From NCBI RefSeq assembly GCF_016772315.1, contig NZ_CP053482.1, forward strand, positions 248,001 to 312,000: a DNA stretch of 64,000 nt, in the 5' to 3' direction. The notes beneath the pieces are model-generated. The model was given only the letters and a program-made list of their open reading frames with translations. It ran no database searches and was not told the origin of the DNA. The stretch is from Thiothrix subterranea. Lineage in GTDB: Bacteria; Pseudomonadota; Gammaproteobacteria; Thiotrichales; Thiotrichaceae. The translations under genes and the position numbers were made by a program. Below are positions 47,398 to 55,995 of this stretch, one piece after another; the first letter of the stretch is position 1; each line of letters starts with the position of its first letter.

Positions 47398-48765
47398 ATG
47401 GAATACAAATGTTACAAGTGCAAAACATGCGGTCACATTTATAATGAGTTCATTGGTGACCCTATATTTAATATTCCTCCAAGAACAAAATTTTCTGATT
47501 TACCCAATAATTGGTTTTGTTCAACATGTGGTGATTCTCGTGACTTATTTGATGAATACGAATGCAGCCAAGTTGAAGATATAGTAGACGATTCAATACA
47601 TCACAGTACAACGCATACTGTTATTGTCGGGGCAGGTATAGCAGGCTGGTCTCTTGCAGAAAGATTAAGGTCTCATGATCTAAATATGACAATCACTATT
47701 ATAACGTTAGATGATGGTGATTATTATTACAAGCCATCTATATCTGAGTCCATATCCCAAAGAAAAACTAAAACCGATTTAGTTCTCGCTCATGGACATG
47801 ATAGAGCTAGTCTTCTTAATGTTAACTTATACTCAAAAACAGAAGTTTTAGGGATAAATAGAACTTCAAAACAACTAATAACATCATCAGGAAAATACAG
47901 TTATGAAAAACTTGTTCTTTCTGTAGGAGCATCCCCTATCAAAATATTTCCAAAAAATATTCAGCCATATATTTTCTTTTTGAATAATCTTGATCAATAT
48001 GAAGCACTTGCTAGTAATTTATTAAATAACTACAAAAGTATCTTGGTGGTAGGCGCAGGATTAGTCGGCTGTGAAATATCAGATGATTTATCACGTGCTG
48101 GACATAAAATATGGCTGCATGATATATCACCTAGAATCTTATCTAAAATTGCTTCAGAAGAAGTATCCAGTTTCATTCAAAATAAGTTTAGTAAAGCTGG
48201 AGTTAAGTTTATTCTTAATTGCAGCATTTTATCTATAGAAAAAAATAAAAATAATTTTCTTGTTAACTTTAGTTCAGGAAAGAAAATAACCTACGACATA
48301 ATAATTTCTGTCGTAGGTTTAAAACCTAACATACATTTAGCTCTTAACACCGAAATTGCTACTGGTTCTGGTATAAAAGTAGATGACTACATGATGACAT
48401 CTGACCCAAACATATGGGCGATTGGCGATTGCATTGAACATTCTGGAGAAACAGCCTTCTTTATTGATAATATTATGCATCAAGTAGAGATTGCAGCTAA
48501 TACAATTTGTGGAAGATTTGATAAAAAATACAAAAACCCAGACTCCGTGATAACAATGAAAGCTAAAACATGTTCCTTAGAAATGAAAACAAAAGGAATA
48601 AACAACCATGATTATAAGAAAGAGATTCTATCTCATAACAATGATTATTATCACATAAACTATTTCATCAAAAACAAACCAATTGGCTTTTACAAGTGTA
48701 CCGCAAAAACAATAACACCTAATGCTCAAAGTTCAAATATTCACCAAGAGGATTTCCAATGTTAA
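47398..48765 (+). CDS. Rubredoxin fused to rubredoxin-NAD(+) reductase-like flavoprotein
   Basis: A 455-residue fusion with a strong AAGGAG ribosome site. Residues 1-55 form a rubredoxin with two Cys-x2-Cys-Gly iron-binding knuckles (CKTCGHIYNE and WFCSTCGDSRD). Residues 70-400 are an FAD/NADH oxidoreductase: TVIVGAGIAGWSLAERL, a second nucleotide motif ILVVGAGLVGCEISDDL, and the FAD-closing motif IWAIGDCIEHSG. Such proteins pass electrons from NADH to diiron or haem oxygenases. It is therefore the likely electron donor for the neighbouring AurF-like and YqcI/YcgG enzymes. The sequence is AT-rich with K/N/I-heavy codon use, unlike the core genome. It overlaps the next gene by 7 bp. Confidence 0.85.
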   Translation: MEYKCYKCKTCGHIYNEFIGDPIFNIPPRTKFSDLPNNWFCSTCGDSRDLFDEYECSQVEDIVDDSIHHSTTHTVIVGAGIAGWSLAERLRSHDLNMTITIITLDDGDYYYKPSISESISQRKTKTDLVLAHGHDRASLLNVNLYSKTEVLGINRTSKQLITSSGKYSYEKLVLSVGASPIKIFPKNIQPYIFFLNNLDQYEALASNLLNNYKSILVVGAGLVGCEISDDLSRAGHKIWLHDISPRILSKIASEEVSSFIQNKFSKAGVKFILNCSILSIEKNKNNFLVNFSSGKKITYDIIISVVGLKPNIHLALNTEIATGSGIKVDDYMMTSDPNIWAIGDCIEHSGETAFFIDNIMHQVEIAANTICGRFDKKYKNPDSVITMKAKTCSLEMKTKGINNHDYKKEILSHNNDYYHINYFIKNKPIGFYKCTAKTITPNAQSSNIHQEDFQC

Positions 48766-49526
48766 TTAGTCAGCAAGATTTCCCAAGTATAAAGTTACCT
48801 AAAACTCTTCAATGGACATATCCATTAATTGATCAAATATCAAAAAAATTTAATCCGTCATTAAATCATGAAAATAATTTCCCTTGCATTTTCGCAAGAA
48901 GAGTATTTTCCCTACTAAACTTTAGATTTCTCACTGTAAATTGGTGTAAAGATCAGCACACTTATGACTTCAAAAGTTTTGCAAATGAGCTATCTTCCTT
49001 TCTGGAAGAGACTCAACAATCAGATGAAAATATAAATAATATCGAACCATTAATTGTCTTATTTGAGCCTGTTAAGTTTATATTTAGCACACATCATTAC
49101 GAAAAAATATTTTTTGATTCGCTTCAATATCTTATAGACCATGACAAAATAGCATGGAATGGTTGTTTACCTAAAAATCCAAATCAAGAATTCTGGACGA
49201 TGTGCTTTTCAGGAGTTCAAATATTCATCAATGTAAGTCACCCAAATCATAAAAATAGAAATAGTAGGAACTTATGCGACACACTAGTATTTGTAATTAA
49301 CCCACGAGAACGATTTGATAAGTTTGCGGGAAATAATAAAAAAGGCCATAAAATAAGGGAAAGAATTAGAAATAATATTGACAAATATGATCTGATTTCT
49401 CGGAGTCCTTATCTGGGACATTATCAAGATGGCGATCTTGAATGGCCTCAGTATATGATACCAGATGATAATGACTCTCCATCCACCAAGTGTCCACTAA
49501 ACTTTAATTTAGTAAAACATCAATAA
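48759..49526 (+). CDS. YqcI/YcgG family protein (GntA-type haem-dependent N-hydroxylase)
   Basis: A 255-residue protein of the YqcI/YcgG family (PF08892). It has the conserved NNFPCIFARRVFSLLNFRF opening and a middle EFWTMCFSGVQIFINVSHPN. The signature NRNSRNLCDTLVFVINPRERFD is followed by KGHKIRERIRNNIDKYD. Characterised relatives such as GntA of the guanitoxin pathway are haem enzymes that hydroxylate guanidino-containing amino acids. The substrate here is unknown. It overlaps the rubredoxin reductase gene by 7 bp, supporting a functional partnership. Confidence 0.78.
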   Translation: MLISQQDFPSIKLPKTLQWTYPLIDQISKKFNPSLNHENNFPCIFARRVFSLLNFRFLTVNWCKDQHTYDFKSFANELSSFLEETQQSDENINNIEPLIVLFEPVKFIFSTHHYEKIFFDSLQYLIDHDKIAWNGCLPKNPNQEFWTMCFSGVQIFINVSHPNHKNRNSRNLCDTLVFVINPRERFDKFAGNNKKGHKIRERIRNNIDKYDLISRSPYLGHYQDGDLEWPQYMIPDDNDSPSTKCPLNFNLVKHQ

Positions 49527-49539
49527 CAAGGATATTATT

Positions 49540-50772
49540 ATGTATGAACTGAAAAAGACATTAGGTTTTTTTAGTGGAACTGCTTTATTTCTCAACATTG
49601 TAATCGGCGCTGGATTATTGATATTACCAGGAATTGTTTATCAGCAAGTTGGTCAAAATGCGATTATTTCATGGGCATTGGTTTCACTCATATCAGTTCC
49701 AATTCTAATTATTTTTACCATCCTAGGAGTATACTTTCCCAATTCTGGGGGAGTTGCTTATTATGCAGAAAAGGCATTTGGAAATATCGGGAGAAACTTT
49801 GCAACATTGTTACTTCTAGGAGCTGTGGCATTCGGTTTACCGTCAATTGCACTAACAGGTGCTTATTACTTGTCAGCAATACTCCCTTTTCAATATCATT
49901 TTTACGCTGCACTATTAATATTGTTACCAACGCTATTACATCTGTTTTCTGGAAAGCATATTTCCACCATCACCACGACTATTGGCTCTACGGTTATAGT
50001 TTTTATTATAATTCTACTTTTTTTTGCAATAAGAGATACTCAAGGAATAGAAACCATAAAGCTACCACATATCAATAATAATATATTTGATTTATTCTCT
50101 CCTTTTATGATTATATTTTTTGCATTCACCGGATGGGAAATTGGTGCTCATTCTGCTGAAGAGTTCAAAAACCCAAAACGTGATTTTCCAATAGCTATGT
50201 TATTTTCTTTTTTGATTACAACTATACTTTATCTTACTGTAGCTTTTCTTGTTCAACAAGAAGAAAACATAACAGATCCTCTTACTCCATTCATTGGAAT
50301 ATTGAAGAAGGCACTGGGTGATAAGGCTGTATTGCTTGTATCACTGTTGGCAACACTTATTGTGTTTGCCAATTTATTTGGTGCTATATGGGGAGTTTCA
50401 AGATTAGTATACTCTCTCAGTCGGGACAAGATTATACCAAAGTATTTTAGTCTTACGAATAAACAAGGCACACCTATTTATGCCATTATTCTCACGAACA
50501 CAGCATTATTATTTGTTTTGGCATTAGACTATTATAATCTCCTTAGCATTGAAAGTATGCTATCCATAGCAGGACAAAACTTTCTTATTTTATATGGAGT
50601 AGCAAGTTGTGCTCTTTTTTTCTTATCCAAAAAACTATTATTTAAAATAATATCAATCACCGTTGTCTTAATCATATCAATAATCATTATTTTTGGAGGT
50701 GTTTTTCTGCTATATCCCCTAGCAATACTAATCATTTCATATGCAATAAATTTTACGGGAAACAAGAATTAA
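49540..50772 (+). CDS. APC-superfamily amino acid transporter (YjeH-like)
   Basis: A 410-residue membrane protein with about 12 hydrophobic segments. The start (ELKKTLGFFSGTALFLNIVI then GAGLLILPG) and VYFPNSGGVAYYAEKAFG resemble the methionine/branched-chain amino acid exporter YjeH. FFAFTGWEIGAHSAEEFKNP is the conserved TM6-like helix. Its place in a biosynthetic-looking operon suggests uptake of a precursor or export of the product. It begins 13 bp after the YqcI/YcgG gene and ends 1 bp before the aminotransferase gene. Confidence 0.83.
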   Translation: MYELKKTLGFFSGTALFLNIVIGAGLLILPGIVYQQVGQNAIISWALVSLISVPILIIFTILGVYFPNSGGVAYYAEKAFGNIGRNFATLLLLGAVAFGLPSIALTGAYYLSAILPFQYHFYAALLILLPTLLHLFSGKHISTITTTIGSTVIVFIIILLFFAIRDTQGIETIKLPHINNNIFDLFSPFMIIFFAFTGWEIGAHSAEEFKNPKRDFPIAMLFSFLITTILYLTVAFLVQQEENITDPLTPFIGILKKALGDKAVLLVSLLATLIVFANLFGAIWGVSRLVYSLSRDKIIPKYFSLTNKQGTPIYAIILTNTALLFVLALDYYNLLSIESMLSIAGQNFLILYGVASCALFFLSKKLLFKIISITVVLIISIIIIFGGVFLLYPLAILIISYAINFTGNKN

Positions 50773-50773
50773 T

Positions 50774-51946
50774 ATGCAAACTATTTTTCGCAATATTATG
50801 CAAACCGCTTCACGACCTGAGCTTATTTTTGAACAAGGTAGTGGCAGTTGGCTGACCGATCATAATGGCAAAAAATACCTTGATTTTGTTCAGGGTTGGG
50901 CTGTGAACACACTAGGGCACTGCCCCGCTGTAATTACTAATACACTTAACCAACAAAGCAGCCGTCTAATTAATGCCAGCCCCGCATTTTATAATCGCCC
51001 AATGCTAGAATGTGCTGAAGCGTTGACACACCACTCTGTTTTCGATCAGGTATTTTTTGCTAATAGTGGTGCAGAAGCCAACGAAGGTGCAATCAAACTG
51101 GCGCGTAAATGGGGAAAGGTACATAAAAATGGAGCATGGAAAATAATAACTTTCGATAACAGTTTTCACGGCAGAACATTAACCACAATGGCAGCCAGCG
51201 GCAAACCAGCATTCGCACCGATGTTTGAACCCAAAACGCCGGGGTTTACCAAAGTCTCGTTTAATGAAGCCGAAGCAGTACGGCAAGCCATTGATACCGA
51301 AACCGTCGCCATCATGATTGAACCGATTCAAGGTGAAGCAGGTGTTATCCCCGCTACACCCGAATTCCTGCACACCTTACGTCAGCTTGCAGATGAACAT
51401 AACCTGCTGCTGATTTGCGATGAAGTCCAAACAGGCATGGGCAGGACAGGCGATTTGTTTGCCTACCAAGGCTACGGCATTGAACCTGACATCATGACAC
51501 TGGGCAAAGGGTTGGGCGGTGGTGTACCGATTTCCGCGTTACTGGCAAAACACCACGCCTGTGTATTCACAGCAGGCGAACAAGGCGGCACATACAACGG
51601 TAATCCGCTCATGACAGCCGTTGCTTATAGTATTATTCAAGCCATCACCCAACCTGATTTTTTATCAACAGTCCGCGAACGTAGCCAGCTATTGCGCGAT
51701 GCTCTCTCCTCGCTTTCCCTCCAATTTGGCTTAGGCAAAATACGGGGCAGAGGTTTGTTGTTAGCATTGGATACAGGAACATTAGATGCTGTTGCCATTG
51801 TGCAAGCCTGTTTTGAACAAGGCTTATTGATCAACACACCACAGCCACATACTTTGCGCTTTATGCCTGCATTGAATGTGACAGAGACAGAAATCAAGCA
51901 AATGACGACCATTTTAAGCGCAGTTTTGTCAACTAACTGTTTGTGA
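50774..51946 (+). CDS. Class III PLP aminotransferase, acetylornithine/ornithine type
   Basis: A 390-residue aminotransferase close to ArgD in length. Motifs: FVQGWAVNTLGHCP, FFANSGAEANEGAIKLARKW, FDNSFHGRTLTTMAASG, EPIQGEAGVIPATPEFL, LLICDEVQTGMGRTGDLFA and the PLP-Lys in MTLGKGLGGGVPISALLA. It may supply or process ornithine/arginine-type amino acids for the N-oxygenases. The first 400 bp look AT-rich like the island, and the rest is GC-richer like the core genome, so the gene may be a recombinant. The stop lies 3 bp before the first mfd fragment begins. Confidence 0.85.
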   Translation: MQTIFRNIMQTASRPELIFEQGSGSWLTDHNGKKYLDFVQGWAVNTLGHCPAVITNTLNQQSSRLINASPAFYNRPMLECAEALTHHSVFDQVFFANSGAEANEGAIKLARKWGKVHKNGAWKIITFDNSFHGRTLTTMAASGKPAFAPMFEPKTPGFTKVSFNEAEAVRQAIDTETVAIMIEPIQGEAGVIPATPEFLHTLRQLADEHNLLLICDEVQTGMGRTGDLFAYQGYGIEPDIMTLGKGLGGGVPISALLAKHHACVFTAGEQGGTYNGNPLMTAVAYSIIQAITQPDFLSTVRERSQLLRDALSSLSLQFGLGKIRGRGLLLALDTGTLDAVAIVQACFEQGLLINTPQPHTLRFMPALNVTETEIKQMTTILSAVLSTNCL

Positions 51947-51949
51947 TTA

Positions 51950-53358
51950 AATCGCTGTCACGCTTCAAGACTGGCAAGGAAACCAGCAAGGCACTGGAGG
52001 CACTCGCCTCCGGCAAGATCGACATTGTGATCGGTACGCACAAACTGTTGCAGGACGATGTGCATTTCAAGCAACTGGGGCTGGTGATTATCGACGAGGA
52101 ACACCGCTTCGGGGTGCGCGACAAGGAGCAGATGAAAAAGCTGCGTGCCAATGTCGATATGTTGACCATGACCGCCACGCCGATTCCGCGCACGCTGAAC
52201 ATGTCGCTGTCAGGCTTGCGCGATTTGTCGATCATTGCCACCCCGCCGACGCAACGCCACGCGATCAAAACCTTCGTGTGCGAGTGGAACAAGACCATCA
52301 TTCAAGAGGCGTGTGCGCGGGAATTGTCACGCGGCGGGCAGGTGTACGTGCTGCACAATGAGGTCAAAACCATCGACAAGGTGGAGCAGGAACTCAGCGC
52401 GATGTTGCCCGGTGTAACGGTGCGCCATGCCCACGGGCAGATGCGGGCGCACGATCTGGAAAGCATCATGAGCGATTTTTACCACCAGCGTTTCCAGATT
52501 CTGATTGCGACCACCATCATTGAAAGCGGCATCGACGTGCCGACCGCCAACACGATTTTGATCAACCGTGCCGACAAGCTGGGGCTGGCGCAGTTGCACC
52601 AGTTGCGCGGGCGGGTCGGGCGTTCGCACCACCGCGCTTATGCCTATTTGATTGCGCCGCCGAAATCCGCGCTCACGCCGGATGCGGTCAAACGGCTGGA
52701 AGCGATTGAATCGCTGGAAGAACTGGGGGTTGGCTTCACGCTGGCGACGCACGATCTGGAGATTCGCGGCGCGGGCGAATTGCTCGGCGAAGGGCAAAGC
52801 GGACAGATTCAGGAAATCGGTTTCAACCTTTACAACGACTTGCTGGAACGGGCGGTGAAGGCGTTGAAATCGGGTGATGTAGGGGCGATTCATGAATCGC
52901 CCCTACGGTGGTACAACAACCGCACCACGGTGGAATTGGGTGCGCCTGCGCTGATCCCGGACGATTATTTGCCGGATGTCCATGCGCGGCTGATCCTCTA
53001 CAAACGCATTGCCAGCGCGGAATCGCAGGCGGCACTGGACGAATTGCGGGTGGAAATGATCGACCGCTTCGGGCTGCTGCCAGAGCCGACCAAGACCCTG
53101 TTCAGCGTCACGCGGGTCAAGCTGCTGGCGCAAGAAATGGGCATCCGCAAGCTGGATATGCACGTCAAAGGCGGGCGGATTATCTTTGACGACAAGCCGA
53201 ATATTGACCCGATGAAGGTGATTACGCTGATCCAGAAACGCCCGTGGGTGTTTAAGCTGGATGGGCAGGATAAGTTGCGGTTTGAGGTGGAACTCCCGAC
53301 GGTGGAGGAGCGGGAGGAGTGGGTTGTAAAGCTGATGGGAGAGATTATTCACCATTAA
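51950..53358 (+). pseudogene. mfd 3' fragment 1
   Basis: Homologous to mfd from codon about 704 to the end, starting abruptly at the segment corresponding to 41578. It keeps motif II (DEEHRFG), the TATPIPRT motif and the C-terminal domain, but lacks Walker A and everything before it, so it cannot be an active translocase. A palindromic element replaces about 30 bp near 52879. The frame is otherwise intact, and a GTG at 51943 could start it, though no promoter is evident. The last residues are IIHH instead of IGG. Confidence 0.92.
52879..52906. repeat. 28-bp perfect palindrome in mfd fragment 1
   Basis: GTAGGGGCGATTCA followed by its exact complement. It shares the GTAGGGGCGA core with the palindrome in full-length mfd. 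It replaces codons for KVPELSATSR by codons for an unrelated GAIHESPLRWYN stretch, still in frame. Confidence 0.85.
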
Positions 53359-53389
53359 ATAATGACATTCATTGATCACAAAAAATACA

Positions 53390-53418
53390 TTGACAAACAA
53401 TTGGTCAGATTATATAAA
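53390..53418 (+). promoter_or_regulatory. Sigma-70-type promoter of cassette 1
   Basis: TTGACA, 17-bp spacer, TATAAA, immediately downstream of mfd fragment 1. It is followed by a ribosome site (AGGAA at 53441-53445) and the GTG at 53452. The same promoter is repeated at 57883. Confidence 0.82.
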
Positions 53419-53464
53419 TCATTTCGTGAAATTTACAGACAGGAATTTGAAGTGATAATTGACC

Positions 53465-53520
<56 letters not shown>

Positions 53521-53545
53521 TAATTCTCTAGCCTCATGGCTGCTG

Positions 53546-54415
53546 TTGCCAGCCATTTTCCTGTTTTTATCCTTCCCCACCTACGCCGACCTTCCGCTAA
53601 CCGTTGAAAACCTGCTCAGTGACAAGGGCAAAGCTCGCTTTGAATTTTCTGCCAATTATGCCAATTCTGAGCGGCGTGGTGTCGATGTTTCTGACACGAT
53701 TGCTGTCCAAACAGGTACAGCCAGTTTTGTTAATGTACCCTCCCAAATCGGGGAACGTCTGAGCAATACCGATGCGTTAGTGACAACGGCGGGCATTCGC
53801 TATGGTCTGAGCAAAAATACCGAAATTTACACTTCTGCTACCGCCTTTGGAGTGGATAGTCGTTCAGAAAGTGGGGAGGGTGTTGTCTCTAAGCGCAACG
53901 ATAGCCATTTCTCTGATGCATGGGTGGGAGTAAACCACCGTATCCGCGATGATACTGATAAACCTGCCATTTTTGGATTCACAGAATTGCAAGTGGCAGA
54001 ACGTCAAACGGGCGGTAACACTGCCTACGGCAAGTCCCTGCTGGTTGGCATGACCACCTATCAAACCTATGACCCTGTAGTGCTTGCCCTCACGGGGGCT
54101 GTCCAACTCAATACCAACCGCAAAGATGGCGATACCGATTACCGCCCCGGTAACAGCTTAAGCATTTCCCCGACCGTAGGGTTTGCAGTCAACGATAAGG
54201 TGACTCTTTCCTCTGGTTTGAACTGGAGAATGCAGCAAGCAGATACCCGTGATGGAGAAACTCAAGGTATCCGCCGTACCAGTACCAGCCTTGACCTCGG
54301 TTTGGGTTATGCCTTTAGCAAACACGACACGCTTGATGTCAGTGTCCGCCCACAAGTTTCCGGTGATGGTGATGTTCAAGTCGGAGTGGCTTGGCTTCAT
54401 CGTCTGGAAAAATAG
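53546..54415 (+). CDS. Outer-membrane beta-barrel protein, cassette 1 (phase-variable)
   Basis: The open body begins at a TTG at 53546 (289 codons). The intended start is most likely the GTG at 53452, placed after promoter and AGGAA, but it is out of frame with 13 AAGC units. Upstream in-frame codons complete a signal peptide (ANSLASWLLLPAIFLFLSFP, ending TYA). The mature protein alternates short polar/hydrophobic strands typical of a small beta-barrel, with a terminal VQVGVAWLHRLEK strand. It resembles the putative-transporter barrels (phenol-degradation MetA-like family, PF13557); this family call is tentative. The next gene encodes a small secreted peptide 39 bp downstream, so it may be the outer-membrane exit or a surface receptor. 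Confidence 0.72.
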   Translation: MPAIFLFLSFPTYADLPLTVENLLSDKGKARFEFSANYANSERRGVDVSDTIAVQTGTASFVNVPSQIGERLSNTDALVTTAGIRYGLSKNTEIYTSATAFGVDSRSESGEGVVSKRNDSHFSDAWVGVNHRIRDDTDKPAIFGFTELQVAERQTGGNTAYGKSLLVGMTTYQTYDPVVLALTGAVQLNTNRKDGDTDYRPGNSLSISPTVGFAVNDKVTLSSGLNWRMQQADTRDGETQGIRRTSTSLDLGLGYAFSKHDTLDVSVRPQVSGDGDVQVGVAWLHRLEK

Positions 54416-54454
54416 CGAAATCTCGCAAAACTTTATTAACTAAGGAGAAAATCC

Positions 54455-54721
54455 ATGAACCAATTGAAACAAGTATTGATCGCTTCCGTGCTAACTGTTA
54501 GTCTCGCCGGTGTTGCTATTGCTAACCCTGCGGTGCAGAATAATGACCTTAATCAGGTTTTTAATGGTCAAACTGCTATTGAATCCGTACAGGCAACAGC
54601 ATTATCAGATAAAGAAATGCAAGCGACTGAAGGTGAATTCTGGCCTGTTTTTTGGGCTCTTGCAGCAGTTGCTCTTGGGGTTAAAGGATCTACAAGAGGT
54701 TGCGGAGGTCGTCGCTGCTAA
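54455..54721 (+). CDS. Secreted peptide precursor 1 with signal peptide and bacteriocin-like second leader
   Basis: An 88-residue protein with an AAGGAGAAAATCC ribosome site. Residues 1-23 are a Sec signal peptide (LIASVLTVSLAGVAIA). Residues 24-48 are a polar spacer. Residues 50-60, LSDKEMQATEG, resemble the LSxxELxxIxGG leader cut by C39 peptidases, except that the last position is not Gly (Glu here). The presumed core (61-88) is a tryptophan-rich hydrophobic segment (EFWPVFWALAAVALGVKG) followed by STRGCGGRRC with two cysteines. It is the probable substrate of the C39 peptidase in the cassette. A bacteriocin role is inference. Confidence 0.72.
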   Translation: MNQLKQVLIASVLTVSLAGVAIANPAVQNNDLNQVFNGQTAIESVQATALSDKEMQATEGEFWPVFWALAAVALGVKGSTRGCGGRRC

Positions 54722-54757
54722 TTAGGCAAGTTAACTACAATTAGCTTATTTAGAAGA

Positions 54758-54790
54758 GTGTATCATGGCAGAACTAATGCCATGATACAC
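54758..54790 (+). promoter_or_regulatory. Perfect 13-bp RNA hairpin between peptide gene and CPBP gene
   Basis: Arms GTGTATCATGGCA and TGCCATGATACAC, with a 7-base loop and no T tract after it. It probably acts as an mRNA-stabilising or attenuating element, making peptide transcript more abundant than downstream genes. It has no equivalent in cassette 2. Confidence 0.7.
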
Positions 54791-54832
54791 CATGACTCAT
54801 AGAGAAAATCCAAAGGGTATAGGTACAATTGA

Positions 54833-55741
54833 ATGCTTTATCTTAACTTGGCAAAGCAAGGAGAAAATACTTGGTGGCGTTATCTGCTGGGTATTATAAC
54901 CATTCTTATTATGTGGCAAGGTATTGGTGCAATCCCACTTGTTGCATTGCTACAAATGATTGAAAGTGATGGAAACGAAGCTACTTTTTTTAATGCTGAA
55001 ACATTGGAGCTTGAGGGTGTAAATCCTGCCATTGCTTTTGTTGTCTTCATTTTTGCGTTTTTGCCCATGTTACTAGGATTATCCCTTGTTATTAAGTTTT
55101 TTCATAAGAGATTGTTTCGTAGTTTGATTACAGGTGCATTACAGATTGATTGGAAAAGAATACTCCAAAGCATGGGGATATATTTGGCAATTTTTCTTGC
55201 TATCAACCTCGTGGACATAGTGTTATTTCCCAATAATTATAAATTCACATTTCAAATGGAACGATTCTTGCTTTTTCTGCCGTTGGTTTTGCTGTTAATT
55301 CCAATACAAGCAGCAGCAGAGGAGTTATTGTTTCGAGGGTATATCATGCAAGGACTAGGGCTTGTGATGAATAAATGGTTGGCAGTAATGCTATCTTCCT
55401 TGCTATTTGCACTGCCTCATTTGTTTAACCCTGAAACGCAAGCATCCCCCTTCATGGCACTATCTGCATTATTTATTATGGGGCTGTTCCTTGCTCTGAT
55501 TACTGTACGAGAGGGTACGCTGGAGTTGGCAATTGGTGTGCATGTTGCCAACAATATAGCATCATTCTTGCTAATTGCTCCATCTGATACGTTCGCGGGA
55601 ATACCTGTTCCGGCAGTGTTTTCTAGCACTGTTGATATGTTTGGCTGGAAGCCGATTTTAATGGTTATTCTCGCATTGGTATTGTTTTGGCTGATTGTAT
55701 TTAAATGGTTTCCTCGTCGTCAGGAAATTTCTAATGTATAA
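54833..55741 (+). CDS. CPBP family intramembrane metalloprotease 1
   Basis: A 302-residue membrane protein with about eight helices. The CPBP/CAAX-protease motifs are EELLFRG (Glu163, Glu164, Arg168), FALPH (His196) and HVANN (His237, Asn241). The start MLYLNLAKQGENTWWRYLLG closely resembles that of CPBP 2, but the rest diverges. Bacterial CPBP proteins near bacteriocin genes act as self-immunity or processing proteases; here both roles are possible. Confidence 0.85.
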   Translation: MLYLNLAKQGENTWWRYLLGIITILIMWQGIGAIPLVALLQMIESDGNEATFFNAETLELEGVNPAIAFVVFIFAFLPMLLGLSLVIKFFHKRLFRSLITGALQIDWKRILQSMGIYLAIFLAINLVDIVLFPNNYKFTFQMERFLLFLPLVLLLIPIQAAAEELLFRGYIMQGLGLVMNKWLAVMLSSLLFALPHLFNPETQASPFMALSALFIMGLFLALITVREGTLELAIGVHVANNIASFLLIAPSDTFAGIPVPAVFSSTVDMFGWKPILMVILALVLFWLIVFKWFPRRQEISNV

Positions 55742-55755
55742 ACAGGAGATGTGTA

Positions 55756-55995
55756 GTGTTGATCAAAGAACGTTCTGAATGGTCAAATGCACCCCTTTGG
55801 GTGAAAGTTGGTTTATGGGCAGTGCCAACAAGAAACGCAGCTTTACTTTATGAGAAAGGTTCGGCTATCGTAGGCGTGGCATCTTTTATTGCCAGCTTTG
55901 TATTTCATGATTTCATTTTTGGCACGATAATGCTTGGTGCAGCATATATGTATGCAATCACTGTTCGCTGGGTCGATAATAAGGGTTTATGGTGA
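55756..55995 (+). CDS. Small membrane protein of cassette 1
   Basis: A 79-residue protein from a GTG following AGGAGAT. Its soluble N-terminal part (LIKERSEWSNAPLWVKVGLW) is followed by one or two hydrophobic helices (GSAIVGVASFIASFVFHDFI and FGTIMLGAAYMYAI). I recognise no family. The size and place beside a peptide precursor suggest an immunity protein. It overlaps the C39 gene by 7 bp. Confidence 0.6.
   Translation: MLIKERSEWSNAPLWVKVGLWAVPTRNAALLYEKGSAIVGVASFIASFVFHDFIFGTIMLGAAYMYAITVRWVDNKGLW

Noticed and set aside
51943-53358. mfd fragment 1 as an independent functional helicase gene
   Set aside because: It lacks Walker A and the RNA polymerase-binding and UvrA-related parts, starts abruptly next to the aminotransferase stop, and its sister copy carries a frameshift.
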